64,000 bases of DNA from contig JAHDVF020001564.1 in the NCBI GenBank assembly GCA_022606425.2, forward strand, positions 1,054,001 to 1,118,000, read 5' to 3'. The notes below the pieces were generated by a model. It saw only the letters and a list, made by a program, of their open reading frames with translations. It did not search any database and had not been told where the DNA came from. Position 1 is the first letter of the stretch, and the number at the start of each line of letters is the position of its first letter. This document shows, one piece after another, positions 23,399-29,510 of the stretch. Both the position numbers and the translations under genes were made by a program. The stretch comes from Lepidostoma basale (lineage: Eukaryota; Arthropoda; Insecta; Trichoptera; Lepidostomatidae).

Positions 23399-24364
23399 CT
23401 ATTTCTTAAGCCAATGAACGTCTTTTCTAACTAACTAACCAACCATCACGCCGTCTCTCTGGAGGGGTAGGCAGAAAGAATGGACAGCCACACTGTTCTG
23501 TTCTGACATACTTCTCTACATTCATATATCTTGTCATGCATGCACGTCGATTTCTTCGACGTGACCAACATTTAATATTTTATTGATTTGATTGTGCCAC
23601 GTTTTCCTGGTCTTCCTCTATTTCTAGCTCCGTTCATGTCGTATACATATACCTTCTTCACCATTCTGTCTTCACTCATTCTTTCCATGTGTCCAAACCA
23701 TTTTTATGACCCTTTCATTATTTTGTTCATAACACTTTCATTCGCACCGCATTCACTTCTTATATTTGAATTCGACGCTGTATCATAAACAATTATGAAA
23801 TCATGTATCATCAATTGAAAGTGTTATAAACAAAATAATGAAAGGGTCGTTAAGATGGTTTGGACACATGGAAAGAATAAGTGAAGACAGAATGGTGAAG
23901 ATGATATATGTAAACAACGTGAACGGACATAGAAATAGAGGAAGGCCGAGAAAAACTTAGCATGATCAAATCGATCAAATATTGAATGTTGGTCATGTGA
24001 GGAGTCTAAGAAATCGACATGAGTGCATGACACAATGTATGAATATGTGGCGGTCCATTATTTCTGCCTACCCCTTCGGAGAGACGGCGTGATCGTTAGT
24101 TAGTTAGTTAGGCACCTATTTAATGTAAATGTACTCAACTGTTATCATTCTATTTCAGCTACAAACTACGCGTGGTATTTAGCGTCCGTATCTAATATTA
24201 TTTTTGTAGTATTCATCCTATTATTAGACAGATGTGTTCTTACGATGGTTACATATTTACTCTCCTCTTGTTCCAGACAAGACAGCTCGGAGAATGACCA
24301 AACGATACCGAGCAAAAAGAAAAATCGGAGTTTCTTCTACGGCGAGGGCAAGAGCATGATCTGA
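227..24364 (+). CDS. KIF4: KIF4-type chromokinesin, 14 exons, 5' end outside window
   Basis: Plus-end-directed microtubule motor of the KIF4/Klp3A family, which acts on mitotic chromosomes and the spindle midzone. Exons read from the sequence: 227-517, 1565-1724, 3029-3240, 6615-6777, 10091-10625, 10928-11302, 12484-12687, 13771-14080, 16349-16620, 17602-17715, 18208-18402, 18884-19087, 20248-20357, 24277-24364. All joints keep frame and give about 1,077 residues; family members are near 1,200, so roughly the first 80-100 residues lie upstream. Order: motor with P-loop GQTGSGKT, switch I SSRSH and switch II DLAGSER; a long coiled-coil stalk with an acidic stretch; a CXC-type cysteine cluster; a short basic tail ending at TGA 24362-24364. 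The cysteine cluster after a kinesin stalk is diagnostic of KIF4. The first visible intron has a GC donor. Introns hold most of the mobile DNA of the left half. Confidence 0.93.
590..990 (+). mobile_element. LINE 3' end, TTAG-tailed family (truncated)
   Basis: Broken frame matching the C-terminus of a non-LTR ORF2 (phrases such as [15 protein letters not shown] and [19 protein letters not shown] recur in many window copies), then the 3' hairpin and GATGG(TTAG)n. Truncated at 5' and damaged by small deletions. It lies in a KIF4 intron. Confidence 0.75.
1383..1500 (+). repeat. Foldback with hammerhead-like motif
   Basis: Perfect 18 bp arms at 1425-1442 and 1450-1467. On the plus strand CTGACGA (1465-1471) is followed by GATC (1473-1476), a six-base loop, GATC (1483-1486), GAAA (1487-1490) and a GTT site (1494-1496). 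AACC (1461-1464) can pair with GGTT (1497-1500). This is a hammerhead-like layout with one extra base between core and stem II. Function is inferred only. Confidence 0.55.
1973..2052 (+). repeat. 15 bp minisatellite
   Basis: About five tandem units of GTTGGACTTGGCRYA-like sequence in a KIF4 intron. The 15 bp period keeps an open frame (repeating V-x-L-G), but nothing suggests it is a gene. Confidence 0.75.
2090..2505 (+). repeat. Dispersed repeat (pogo-like right end) with nested LINE tail
   Basis: The sequence from TTACGAGGAAGATG to a CCGAGTTTGACTGT-like terminus recurs at 38028-38897 and, in part, at 21140-21267. A 97 bp LINE tail (2293-2389, antisense, CTTCTTCTT end) is inserted here, bracketed by a 12 bp duplication AAAGTAAATATT at 2281-2292 and 2390-2401. 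Confidence 0.6.
2583..2815. repeat. Foldback with hammerhead-like motif
   Basis: Inverted arms built on GAATTAAAACACTG and TTTTTCCACTT. The minus strand 2716-2676 shows CCGATGA, U, stem II GAAGG/CCTTC, GAAA, then ACATGTC, with TTCTC/GAGAA able to form the outer helix. Related fragments lie at 36175-36260 and 63836-63955. Confidence 0.55.
3262..3560 (-). mobile_element. LINE ORF2 C-terminal fragment, antisense
   Basis: Read on the minus strand it matches the recurrent end of a non-LTR reverse-transcriptase protein; a second, longer copy lies at 13412-13735 in the same orientation. Many stops and frameshifts; dead. Confidence 0.6.
3691..3903. mobile_element. 213 bp MITE, family A, copy 1
   Basis: Terminal inverted repeats CGCACGCTTAATAG / CTATTAAGCGTGCG, flanked by ATAA on both sides (3687-3690, 3904-3907). 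A second copy, in opposite orientation, is at 25339-25590 with ATAT flanks. No coding capacity. Superfamily not assigned; AT-rich 4 bp duplications are suggested by both copies. Confidence 0.75.
3937..5238 (-). mobile_element. Full-length mariner transposon
   Basis: 1,302 bp element with near-perfect inverted ends (CGAGGTCTGTTCAAAAAGTA both sides) and a TA duplication at 3935-3936 and 5239-5240. It contains one uninterrupted transposase gene. It sits inside a minisatellite in a KIF4 intron, antisense to the gene. Confidence 0.95.
3989..5032 (-). CDS. Mariner transposase, intact (D,D34D)
   Basis: 347 residues from the MDQ start, the usual length for mariner; an in-frame ATG 15 codons upstream is less likely. 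Cut-and-paste transposase that binds its terminal repeats and inserts at TA. Seen: N-terminal helix-turn-helix region with a GRPSTS linker, FVPKLL at the WVPHEL position, then the catalytic triad: D154 in TGDESW, D249 in HHDNAPAH, D284 in [10 protein letters not shown]. Exactly 34 residues separate the last two, as in true mariners. No stop, frameshift or missing catalytic residue, so it could be active; a host-silenced recent copy is the alternative. Confidence 0.95.
   Translation of the reverse strand: MDQRICIKFCVKNKIKCADAFRMLTVAYGEATLDQSNVYRWYKMFSEGREDMNDEERAGRPSTSTTGENIDKVKKIVLANRRITVREVAEDLNISISSCHSILTNDLGMSRVAAKFVPKLLNFDQKQHRVNIAQEMLDSVRDDPNVRQRVITGDESWVYGYDVETKAQSSQWKLPHEPRPKKARQVRSNVKVLLTVFFDCRGVVHHEFLPQGSTVNKEYYLQVMRNLREAIRQKRPDLWKNKNWLLHHDNAPAHTSLLVREYLAKNNTVMVPQPPYSPDLAPCDFFLFPKLKRPMKGRRYATIEEIKTASKELNDFFKCFEDWKKRWHKCIISEGNYFEGDKIDIHE
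5505..5705 (-). mobile_element. LINE 3' end, TTAG-tailed family, antisense
   Basis: The antisense 3' hairpin region (ATCACGCCATTTCTCC, GGGGTAGGCAGA) and the recurrent downstream coding debris identify it. Strongly diverged. Confidence 0.6.
5808..6358 (+). mobile_element. LINE 3' end, CR1/Jockey-like family with (TGATT)n-type tail
   Basis: A 125-codon open stretch (5852-6226) carries the conserved end of a non-LTR ORF2: [35 protein letters not shown] and GRAISLLN. It is followed by a 3' UTR ending AATAAACTGATTTGATTTGAT. At least ten related fragments occur in the window. Family name inferred from the general RR-x-DL...RTNL...SP-x-RxxxLxN layout. Confidence 0.75.
6920..8883 (+). mobile_element. 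1.96 kb DNA transposon with 8 bp target duplication, decayed
   Basis: Ends TAGGGTGTCCCTTAT / ATAAGGGACACCCTA, with duplication ATGCACAC at 6912-6919 and 8884-8891. A second inverted pair, TAACCCGTGCCGACTTGC (near 7030) and its complement (near 8745), lies inside. An 8 bp duplication and short TAGGG ends fit hAT-like elements. Coding debris on the plus strand (7532-8588) has several stops; the last piece (8388-8588) reads [20 protein letters not shown]. Superfamily is an inference. Confidence 0.8.
7532..8588 (+). pseudogene. Decayed transposase-like ORF of the 6920-8883 element
   Basis: Fragments in shifting frames ([20 protein letters not shown] near 7620-7680; [20 protein letters not shown] near 8411-8470) look like one old protein broken by stops and frameshifts. 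I recognise the style as a dispersed transposon-encoded protein but cannot name its family. No catalytic triad can be assigned. Confidence 0.5.
9241..9626. other. Intron sequence, no clear feature
   Basis: AT-rich KIF4 intron sequence. The piece around 9400-9480 (GGATTGCCACATGGGCC, GTTGCTTTCCACATTTGTAT) has a weak antisense match near 57415-57490, so it is probably an old dispersed repeat. Confidence 0.4.
9588..9774 (+). mobile_element. SINE sharing the LINE tail, copy 1
   Basis: A GTGGCGATGAGG start, a B-box-like GGTTCGCAACC, a GC-rich body (CGCGGGGCGAAAAGAGAAGG), then the same 3' hairpin and GATGG(TTAG)n as the TTAG-tailed LINE. This copy keeps an upstream part (GATCGAAGTGTGCGCGGGAG) that is inverted in copy 2. 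Confidence 0.65.
9859..9990 (+). mobile_element. pogo-like MITE left end (family F3), truncated
   Basis: Begins TA-CAGTGAAACCCCTATTTTA, the inverted end shared with 57898-58459 and 49447-49894. The right end is not found before the exon at 10091. Confidence 0.55.
10091..18402 (+). CDS. KIF4: KIF4 exons: coiled-coil stalk
   Basis: Seven exons (10091-10625, 10928-11302, 12484-12687, 13771-14080, 16349-16620, 17602-17715, 18208-18402) encode Glu/Lys/Gln/Leu-rich heptad sequence expected to dimerise the motor. The first carries an acidic low-complexity stretch ([20 protein letters not shown]) at its end, and the last has another ([15 protein letters not shown]) before the cysteine region. GC content in these exons is far above that of the flanking introns. 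The 17715 donor (GTTCCT) is weak, but it is the one that keeps frame into 18208. Confidence 0.9.
10660..10880 (+). mobile_element. pogo-like element left end, different family, truncated
   Basis: TA-CAGTAGAACCTGGATAATTGG followed by repeated CCTCTTTAATTGGA-like words. The terminal CAGTA and TA target are typical of pogo/Tigger ends. No right end seen before the exon at 10928. Confidence 0.5.
11452..12290 (+). mobile_element. LINE ORF2 fragment (RTE-like), interrupted
   Basis: Reads [13 protein letters not shown] and [17 protein letters not shown] up to 11825 and resumes at 11973 with [15 protein letters not shown] text, ending at CATCGAAGAAGAAG. A 139 bp antisense CR1/Jockey-like tail (11828-11966) is inserted between duplicated CATAAT (11822-11827, 11967-11972). 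A related copy lies at 45905-46275. It starts with a short SINE-tail remnant (ATTTTGTTGAATCGCTC). Confidence 0.7.
12723..13090 (-). mobile_element. LINE 3' end, CR1/Jockey-like family, antisense
   Basis: Starts with (TCAAA)n, the complement of the family's TGATT-rich tail, and on the minus strand encodes [20 protein letters not shown]. It lies in the intron right after the 12687 exon end. Confidence 0.75.
13096..13735 (-). mobile_element. Two adjacent LINE 3' fragments, antisense
   Basis: 13096-13340 is a TTAG-family tail (CTAACTAACCATCACGCCGT start). 13412-13735 is a different LINE, matching 3262-3560. Both are antisense to KIF4 and end just before the 13771 exon. Confidence 0.65.
14095..14800 (+). 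mobile_element. CR1/Jockey-like LINE pieces
   Basis: 14095-14215 matches the start of the 5808-6358 copy (GAGGGAGTTTGGTAGCTATC), and 14505-14800 matches its end (CTGTTTTATCTCCCAGAATG and AAATAAACTGATTTGATAAT). The 290 bases between hold an unrelated GC-richer stretch (CCCGGATGGACCGGGGACAG) that I cannot assign. Confidence 0.6.
14966..16113 (-). mobile_element. TTAA-flanked MITE (family T1), copy 1, split by a LINE
   Basis: TTAA at 14962-14965 and 16114-16117. Ends CCCTCCCTTCCCTGTGATG and CCGTAAGGGAAAGG. Same family as 21541-22083 and 63296-63816 in reverse orientation. A LINE fragment occupies about 15409-16004, between AGCT duplicates, and itself carries an AT-rich insert. TTAA target and C-rich ends suggest a piggyBac-like origin. 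Confidence 0.75.
15409..16004 (+). mobile_element. LINE 3' fragment (GAA-tailed family) with inner insertion
   Basis: Frame: [20 protein letters not shown] up to 15486, resuming at 15659 ([41 protein letters not shown]), ending CACTTGAAGAAGAAG. An AT-rich insert of about 170 bp ending in (ATT)n splits the codons for WLHRRM. The 110-residue open stretch 15663-15995 is the end of the LINE protein. Confidence 0.75.
16640..17457 (+). mobile_element. SINE remnant plus TTAG-family LINE with nested LINE tail
   Basis: 16645-16735 has the SINE tail word TTATTTTGTTGAATAGCTCC. 16755-17048 and 17256-17457 are halves of a TTAG-family LINE ([32 protein letters not shown]). A CR1/Jockey-like tail (about 17067-17222) lies between duplicated GATATAATATATATGA words (about 17050-17066 and 17223-17240). 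Confidence 0.7.
17752..17979 (+). mobile_element. SINE sharing the LINE tail, copy 2, with 5' inversion
   Basis: Flanked by a 12 bp duplication ATGAATGATCCA (17740-17751, 17980-17991). The body from about 17838 matches the other copies. The first ~40 bases (GGCATCTCCCGCGCACACTT) are the reverse complement of the 5' part of copy 1, as expected from twin priming. It lies just after the 17715 exon end. Confidence 0.75.
18403..18590 (+). mobile_element. GAA-tailed LINE end abutting a KIF4 donor
   Basis: [20 protein letters not shown] and [11 protein letters not shown] match the end of the 15663-15995 LINE frame, followed by GAAGAAGAAGA. It begins within about 30 bp of the KIF4 donor at 18403. 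Confidence 0.7.
18884..19087 (+). CDS. KIF4: KIF4 exon: CXC-type cysteine-rich domain
   Basis: This exon contains [16 protein letters not shown] followed by CGSRCKC and CVNK, the cysteine spacing of the KIF4 cysteine-rich (Tesmin/TSO1 CXC-like) domain. In the family this domain is linked to chromatin binding and has been reported to bind an iron-sulfur cluster. It is the strongest evidence separating this gene from other kinesins. Confidence 0.93.
19190..19985. mobile_element. CR1/Jockey-like LINE ends in opposed orientation
   Basis: 19190-19400 is sense (RTNLPLV-like core damaged, then [20 protein letters not shown]). 19490-19985 is antisense, encoding on the minus strand [20 protein letters not shown] and [20 protein letters not shown]. 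The pair could form a hairpin in a KIF4 transcript. Confidence 0.7.
20248..24364 (+). CDS. KIF4: KIF4 exons: C-terminal tail and stop
   Basis: Two short exons (20248-20357 and 24277-24364) after the cysteine domain encode an acidic-then-basic tail ending [10 protein letters not shown] and TGA. The arginine codon is split AG|A across the roughly 3.9 kb intron. Frame and splice signals (GTGAGA donor, TTCCAG acceptor) support the model. The tail is poorly conserved in the family, so exon choice rests on splice sites and frame. Confidence 0.82.
20375..20765 (+). repeat. 30 bp minisatellite split by a LINE tail
   Basis: Units ATGTCACGGTTATAGACTTG + AATAGTTCACAAT at 20375-20496 and 20625-20765. 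A GAA-tailed LINE end (20497-20624) sits between duplicated ATAGACTT (20489-20496, 20625-20632). The array starts about 20 bp after the KIF4 donor at 20358. Both strands stay open across several units because the period is a multiple of three. Confidence 0.8.
21269..22350 (+). mobile_element. pogo-like element with nested TTAA MITE
   Basis: Long imperfect inverted ends CAGTAGACGCTCTCTTAACC and GGTTAAGAGAGCGTCTACTG, the left at TA 21267-21268. Interior open stretch 21293-21565 is interrupted by the T1 MITE at 21541-22083. Left neighbour 21140-21266 is the right end of another pogo-like repeat sharing the same TA. Confidence 0.75.
21541..22083 (+). mobile_element. TTAA-flanked MITE (family T1), copy 2
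   Basis: TTAA at 21537-21540 and 22084-22087; ends TCTTTCCCTTACGGTGC and CATAGGGAAGGGAGGG. Inserted in the pogo-like element above. Non-coding in this copy. Confidence 0.8.
22693..23082 (+). mobile_element. MITE family B, copy 1
   Basis: Inverted ends TCGTCACCTGAGAGTAAGA and its near complement. A second copy in the same orientation is at 40073-40448. Both contain the same short, decayed coding-like stretch (ending [16 protein letters not shown] here). Confidence 0.75.
23205..23400 (+). mobile_element. CR1/Jockey-like LINE 3' tail ending in (GATT)n
   Basis: Opens at ACTCTTGACTTTGGAGAGTA and ends AAATAAACTGATTTGATT, then nine or so GATT repeats. No coding part left. Confidence 0.75.
23427..24112. 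mobile_element. Head-to-head pair of TTAG-family LINE ends (inverted repeat)
   Basis: 23427-23787 is antisense (starts CTAACTAACC) and 23819-24112 is sense (ends GTTAGTTAGTTAG). The arms match over roughly 300 bp with scattered differences and a spacer of about 30 bp, so a transcript of this last KIF4 intron could fold into a long hairpin. Confidence 0.75.
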
Positions 24365-24573
24365 AGACTTCCGACTGACGCAGAGAGGACTAACCCACCT
24401 AGATCCCCGTTGACCCGTCTCCTTGGACAGCGCACGACAGATCTCACGAGTGCTTACTGACAAAACAGTACAACTTTGTAATCTATATTAATTATTTCGA
24501 GTTAAATAAGAAATTGAGTTCATATTTTCAGAAATAATTCATGAAACTATGTATCTAATTATGTAACTCGTTA

Positions 24574-24579
24574 AATAAA
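24574..24579 (+). promoter_or_regulatory. Likely KIF4 polyadenylation signal
   Basis: AATAAA about 210 bases after the KIF4 stop codon; no better candidate lies nearer. Confidence 0.5.
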
Positions 24580-24599
24580 TCTCTTGATTTAAAAGTAAA

Positions 24600-25020
24600 T
24601 GAATAAAACAAACATATTTTTTTACTTTTTATAACAGTCGGATGGTAGAGATATCATCCTCCGTCAGGATTTGGAATTTTTACGATGACGAAGGATGGTA
24701 ACTATCCAACAAGTGTTTTGTTACAAAAAGTTAAAATAATATATATTTTAATATGAATTCATTCAGTTTAATTTGAATATAAGTATTTTGCATAACATTT
24801 TTTACTTAAATTAATTCTGGTTTGAAAGTTGTTACTGCTATCATGAAAAAAATATCTGCATTTATTTTGAACATTCCACGTTTAGCGGTAAATGAATTTT
24901 GACGTTAAAAATGCAATAATGATATGTTATTTTGTACTCTCGACACTTATTCTTAAACTTCATAACTCATCACATCATTTCGGATGCAGATTCAAAGCGC
25001 GTTAATAAACGGAACTGATA
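24600..25020. other. Intergenic, no clear feature
   Basis: AT-rich sequence downstream of KIF4. A weak inverted pair (GTCGGATGGTAGAGAT / GATGGTAACTATCC) around 24640-24700 is the only structure noticed. Confidence 0.35.
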
Positions 25021-25023
25021 ATC

Positions 25024-25192
25024 TTAAGTGCCACTCTTTTCATACTGTGCCACCATTTTCATTCTATGATACCATATTCATGCTGTGCCACCATCTTCAT
25101 GCTGTGCCACCATTTTCATGCTGCAATACCATTTTCATGCTGTGACACCATATTCATACCGTGTCACAGTTTTCATGTTGTGCCACCAATTT
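25024..25192 (+). repeat. About 22 bp minisatellite
   Basis: Seven to eight imperfect units of TTCATGCTGTGCCACCATTT. Intergenic. Confidence 0.75.
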
Positions 25193-25338
25193 CGTTAAAA
25201 AAATCATGAATTTTTATCATTTTTATTTAACAAATATAATAATTTTTGCCTTTTTATTTGTTGTTAAATTTTGCATGATGTTCAAACCAGAGGAATCAAT
25301 TGTTGAAAATTGTTATAGAGACTTTTCTGAAGGTATAT

Positions 25339-25590
25339 CGCACGCTTAATAGAACTTAACTAAAAAAAACAAGTTTTGCGCAATCTGACATGAGTTGGGG
25401 TTTTTTAACAAAAACAGTCGAAAAACACGTACGAATGGATAGCGTTAACATTGTGAACGATTATCGTACGTACGAATGGATAGCGTTAACATTGTGAAAA
25501 ATAGATGGATAGCGTTAGCACAAGCCTCTGTCTAATGTTAACTCAAGTATGACCTAAACCATAATCGGTCAGTTTACTATTAAGCGTACG
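25339..25590 (-). mobile_element. MITE family A, copy 2
   Basis: Ends CGCACGCTTAATAG / CTATTAAGCGTACG between ATAT flanks. Shares the GTTAACATTGTGA and CACGTACGAATGGATAGC words with copy 1 in reverse orientation. A short internal segment is tandemly duplicated. Confidence 0.7.
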
Positions 25591-25683
25591 ATATGTATTT
25601 TTTCTAAAATTTTCATTATTTGATTCACATTCAATTGAATTCGATTTATAATATTTTTATGGCATTCTAAAATAAAATCTTAA

Positions 25684-25902
25684 AGTCGGAAACATGCTAT
25701 TAACACACCACGCCACCCGATGCCACGTGATGCGTGTTGAGTCGAATCAAATTGTATTGTTTTCTATGGACAGAATCACACTACGAACACCCGACGCGAC
25801 ACCATGCGCGCACACGCCACCCGATCCAGACGAGCTAGATTGACGTTTTGCCGATGGTGGGAGTAAACACGCCACGTCGCGTGTTAATAGTATGTTTCTG
25901 CC
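25684..25902. mobile_element. TTAA-flanked MITE (family T2)
   Basis: 219 bp, TTAA at 25680-25683 and 25903-25906, inverted ends around GAAACATRCTATTAACAC. GC-richer centre with repeated CACGCCACCCGAT words. No coding capacity; only copy in the window. Confidence 0.65.
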
Positions 25903-26265
25903 TTAACTCTCTTTTAAATGTGGAAGAATTTTATTTGAATTTCGTATTTTGTACCTAAATACATTGAGCTTTTATTTCATTTATAAAGTTAATAAAACTA
26001 CAGAGTGTTTTCAGTATCGTGAAAAAATATGCACTCTGTATAAAGACTCGCTCTCTGAAATCTTTCCGTATTTGTTTGGTTATTCTCCTAGTGTCTAGAA
26101 TCGATGTTAATGTTTAATGGTATTATATTCAAAACAGATAAAATATTTAGAAGTACTGTGTATCGAGAGATTTAATCTCAACTGCAATAACAAAACTCGT
26201 ATCATCCGATGAAGATAACTTCACGTAAACCCAATAACAAAATATGAACAGTAAAATACTACAAC

Positions 26266-27127
26266 ATTTTGAATGTATACAAATACTTGTAGACGAATAC
26301 TGGATTTTACCCATTACGGGTTATCAATTCAAGGATTAATTGTATCTCAATAGAGACGAAGATGCAAATTGTAAACAGAATATGGTGATCGAGGTGTTTA
26401 CAGGACTTATGACCTGTCATTGGTTGGGTTAAGCGCATGCTTTATGTAATACAACGTTCCCATTCCACATTTCTAACGACCACCCTGTCTGAGAAATTTT
26501 TGGAAGTTGTATATCGTCACTTCAAAGGACTCATTAAGTGACATTTCAAATTTTTCTCCTTTTCTTGCAACTTCCGCATCAGACTTGTGAATTCTACGTG
26601 AGAAAACAATCACCAAGTGTATTTATTAAAGAATAACAGTTATTCTTTAATAAAAACACTTGGTGATTACTTTCTGACGTAGAATTCACAAGTCTGATAC
26701 AGAAATTGCAAAAAAAAAAATAATTCAAATGTCACTTAGTGAGTTTTACCTTTGAAGTGACGATATATGTTAATATGTAACACCAAACTTCACATGTAAG
26801 TTTCAATCTACACACTAGCGCCATCTATGAAGATTGGAATAAAAAGATTTTCTGCTTAATGCTTAAATTCAATCTTCATAGATGGCGCTAGTGTGTAGAT
26901 TGAAACTAACATGTGAAGTTTGGTTTTACATATTAACATATATACAACTTCCAAAAATTTGTCAGACATGGTGTTCCTAAGAAGGGCAGAATAGGGAATG
27001 TTGTATTACATAAAGCGATCGCTTAACCCAACCAATGACAGGTCATAAGTCCTGTAAACGCCTCGACCACCATATTCTGTTTCCAAATAATTTGCATCTT
27101 CGTCTCTATTGAGATACAATTAATTCT
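26266..27127. repeat. Foldback element with a second foldback nested in one arm
   Basis: Outer arms pair the region starting TGTATCTCAATAGAGACGAA (near 26341) with its complement ending near 27125, and an inner segment (TAGCGCCATCTATGAAGATT) closes the hairpin at about 26848-26867. A separate 248 bp foldback (26515-26762) is inserted in the left arm between ATAT duplicates (26511-26514, 26763-26766). Relatives: 35690-36175 (complete) and 54349-54660 (one arm). Intergenic between KIF4 and the coiled-coil gene. Confidence 0.85.
26515..26762. repeat. Nested 248 bp foldback
   Basis: Almost its full length is two complementary arms (CGTCACTTCAAAGG...CCTTTGAAGTGACG) closed at GAATAACAGTTATTC near 26636. 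No coding capacity. Confidence 0.85.
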
Positions 27128-27536
27128 TAGTAAAATACTAGCTTGATAATATAAGTTTCCGGAATATAAAACTTCTGGTTGTAATCTAGCGCCATCTGTT
27201 AGTGGCATTTATCTGTCTAGATTCTGTTTATGTGGTGCGACAGTATATTTATCATTCGATCTAGTTCTCACACAGTATTTCTAGTATTTTTTCTATTCTT
27301 TATGTTTAAAATTAGTTTGTAAAGATCCCCAGTCCACTCTATATTAGTTATTTATATTATAAATGTGCTTTCAAGCCCTCTACATTGAATGTACGTGTGT
27401 ATATATTGATTGTTAAGAATATAGAAATAAAAAAATATATATTTTCAGTTTATTTTATTATTTTTACACACAAAAGTGATGCCTGAAACACAAAATTACA
27501 ATTTTTGAATAATAATTGAAAACTCAAATCAATAAA

Positions 27537-27625
27537 ACAGTCGGCAATCGCTTCTTTTATCAATTCCTTCGTCGTGTCCCGACTAGATTACTGCAATGGA
27601 GTCTACGCCAACATCCCTTATTTTA
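27537..27625 (+). mobile_element. LINE reverse-transcriptase fragment
   Basis: Encodes IASFINSFVVSRLDYCNGVY, the recurrent SRLDYCN motif downstream of the RT active site in CR1/Jockey-type LINEs. Very short remnant. Confidence 0.6.
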
Positions 27626-27730
27626 ATTATTATTTTCTTTCTTTTCTCTTTTTAATAATTAATTATTATTTTACCTAATGTAATAGGTATTGTACGTAAG
27701 ATAAAATTATTGCATACCTTTTTTAATTAA

Positions 27731-28514
27731 CCGTCGCGTTGCCATGTGGTCAATTGAGTTTCCACTGCCAATTTAAAGTTGATTTTCTTAAAACCTATGG
27801 ACCCTAATATTATAAAAAAAATTGTAATCCTTCATTGAAGTGTTCTCAATATTTCGTAATAAAAAAAAAACCAAAAAATTACTTCCTTCATCCCAAAAAA
27901 AAATATTTTCTAAGACTGCCCTCACCTTCATTCGTGTTAAGGTAGAATTTGTTTTGCTAATATTTACAACTTTATCAAAAGTGACAAATACTTACTCGCT
28001 GTTTTGAACGTATTATAAATTATATCTTTGGCTTTTTCAATAGGTACGTAATACCGACTGTGGATGGAAACGCAGAACGCAACTTAATAATATCAGAACT
28101 GTGAAAATATTAACACTTTACCAAAAGGGACAAATATTAATACGTACTCGTTGTCTTGAACGTACTATACATTTTGCCTAGGTGCCTTTATCATACGTAA
28201 AATCTCGTAATGTCTCGCCCCGCCGGCTGCGGCGCGCAGACAAGTTTATACCTCATGTCCAGTTGCTCGTATGCTGTGACGCATTCCATATCAGAAATCG
28301 CATGGTTCCAGAAAAAAATTAATAATGATATGTTTTTCAAATAATCCATGTATGTTATAGATATCGATCTATTCCTAATGAAATTCCCTACAAGATGACA
28401 TAAATTAAATTTTGATTCATCTAGTCATATGCTTGATATTTAGATAAAGTTAGCGGTAAACTGAACTTACCACATGGGAGCGAGCGTTTTGTTTTGAACA
28501 CGGTACGTTAAGGG
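27731..28514 (-). mobile_element. TTAA-flanked element (family T3), copy 1
   Basis: TTAA at 27727-27730 and 28515-28518. Closely matches 53077-53851 in reverse orientation, with high identity over most of its length, so both are young. Ends (CCGTCGCGTTGCC; CCCTTAACGTACCG on the other strand) are only weakly inverted. Piggybac-like target site; no full transposase. Confidence 0.75.
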
Positions 28515-28599
28515 TTAAAGAAAAAAAAACATTTCTCACAAAGTGACTATTCTAGGCACAATGAGACTCAACTTGTTCTACCTTACTGTGGTATTATGT

Positions 28600-29345
28600 A
28601 TAAGCGAAATGAGAATTTTAAAGATTGGCTGTTGGAAGCCGGAACGATTAACGTGTGTGTATGACTCACTGTATTTATGTGGTGTAAGCTAAAGAGATGT
28701 ATCAGGATAGAGTAGTGTGGCGGTCTATTCTTTCTGTCTATCTTTCTAGAAAACGGCATGTTATCTCACATAATATAAGAGCAATTTGGACGTTGAATTT
28801 AATCATGTATCATCTGTTCTGTATTAATCATCTGCAATGTAGAAGATGTCGTACAATGGGGAAGACTGAGAAGACGCTACTTGAGAGATTATGTGGAAAG
28901 AGCATGTTCTGAAAGAGTGATAAATATAGCCGCAAATAAAGTACCAACAGGAAATCGACCTGCAGGAAGACCACCTGAAAGATGGCGAGACAGTTGGGCA
29001 TCTGCATCCCAGGAACAGGCTCCGAGAAATAACAGGACACAGTCCTAAATAAAGCAGAAGAAGAAGAAAAATAATTTAATCATATCGGATTTGGACGTTT
29101 TTAGTGTCAGTGGGGCAGTGTTTATAAATAATATATTACAAATTCTAGAATGAGTACTGCCTCACTGACTTCCAAATATTTGGGATCCTTCCGAGATACT
29201 CGTATGTTATCTCTTAGATTCATATCGATATTGTATTTTTGTTTACTGTTTTGTGTCCAAATGAGTCGTCTAAATGATTTTCGTTTGTTATGTCTCATTT
29301 GTGTATAAGAAAAATAAATAAATAAACACATCTCAAAGAACTTCA
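28600..29345. mobile_element. Cluster of three LINE fragments
   Basis: 28600-28760 sense TTAG-family debris; 28800-29075 sense fragment reading GRPPERWRDSW and ending AGAAGAAGAAG; 29080-29345 antisense tail with GTGTCCAAATGAGTCG and (AAATA)n, matching 11828-11966 and 31968-32400. All truncated. Confidence 0.6.
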
Positions 29346-29439
29346 CTGACTTAAATGTTCCATGAGAATCCAGTATAAACTTTGCTACACACCCTTTAAA
29401 CCACTAAGTGGAATGGTGGAAAATTAAGTAACTGAACTC

Positions 29440-29510
29440 TAAATAACCGACAGCCTAAATTTCTGCGCACCTCTTTAGGAAAAGGGTGCAATGGTTAGTT
29501 AGTTATATAG
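29440..29510 (+). mobile_element. TTAG-family LINE tail touching the stop of the coiled-coil gene
   Basis: GGAAAAGGGTGCAATGGTTAGTTAGTTA resembles the family's terminal ...GATGGTTAGTTAG. The minus-strand stop (TAA, 29503-29505) falls in these repeats. Confidence 0.45.

Noticed and set aside
25024..25192. CRISPR-like array
   Set aside because: Direct tandem units without unique spacers, in an insect-like genome; it is a minisatellite.
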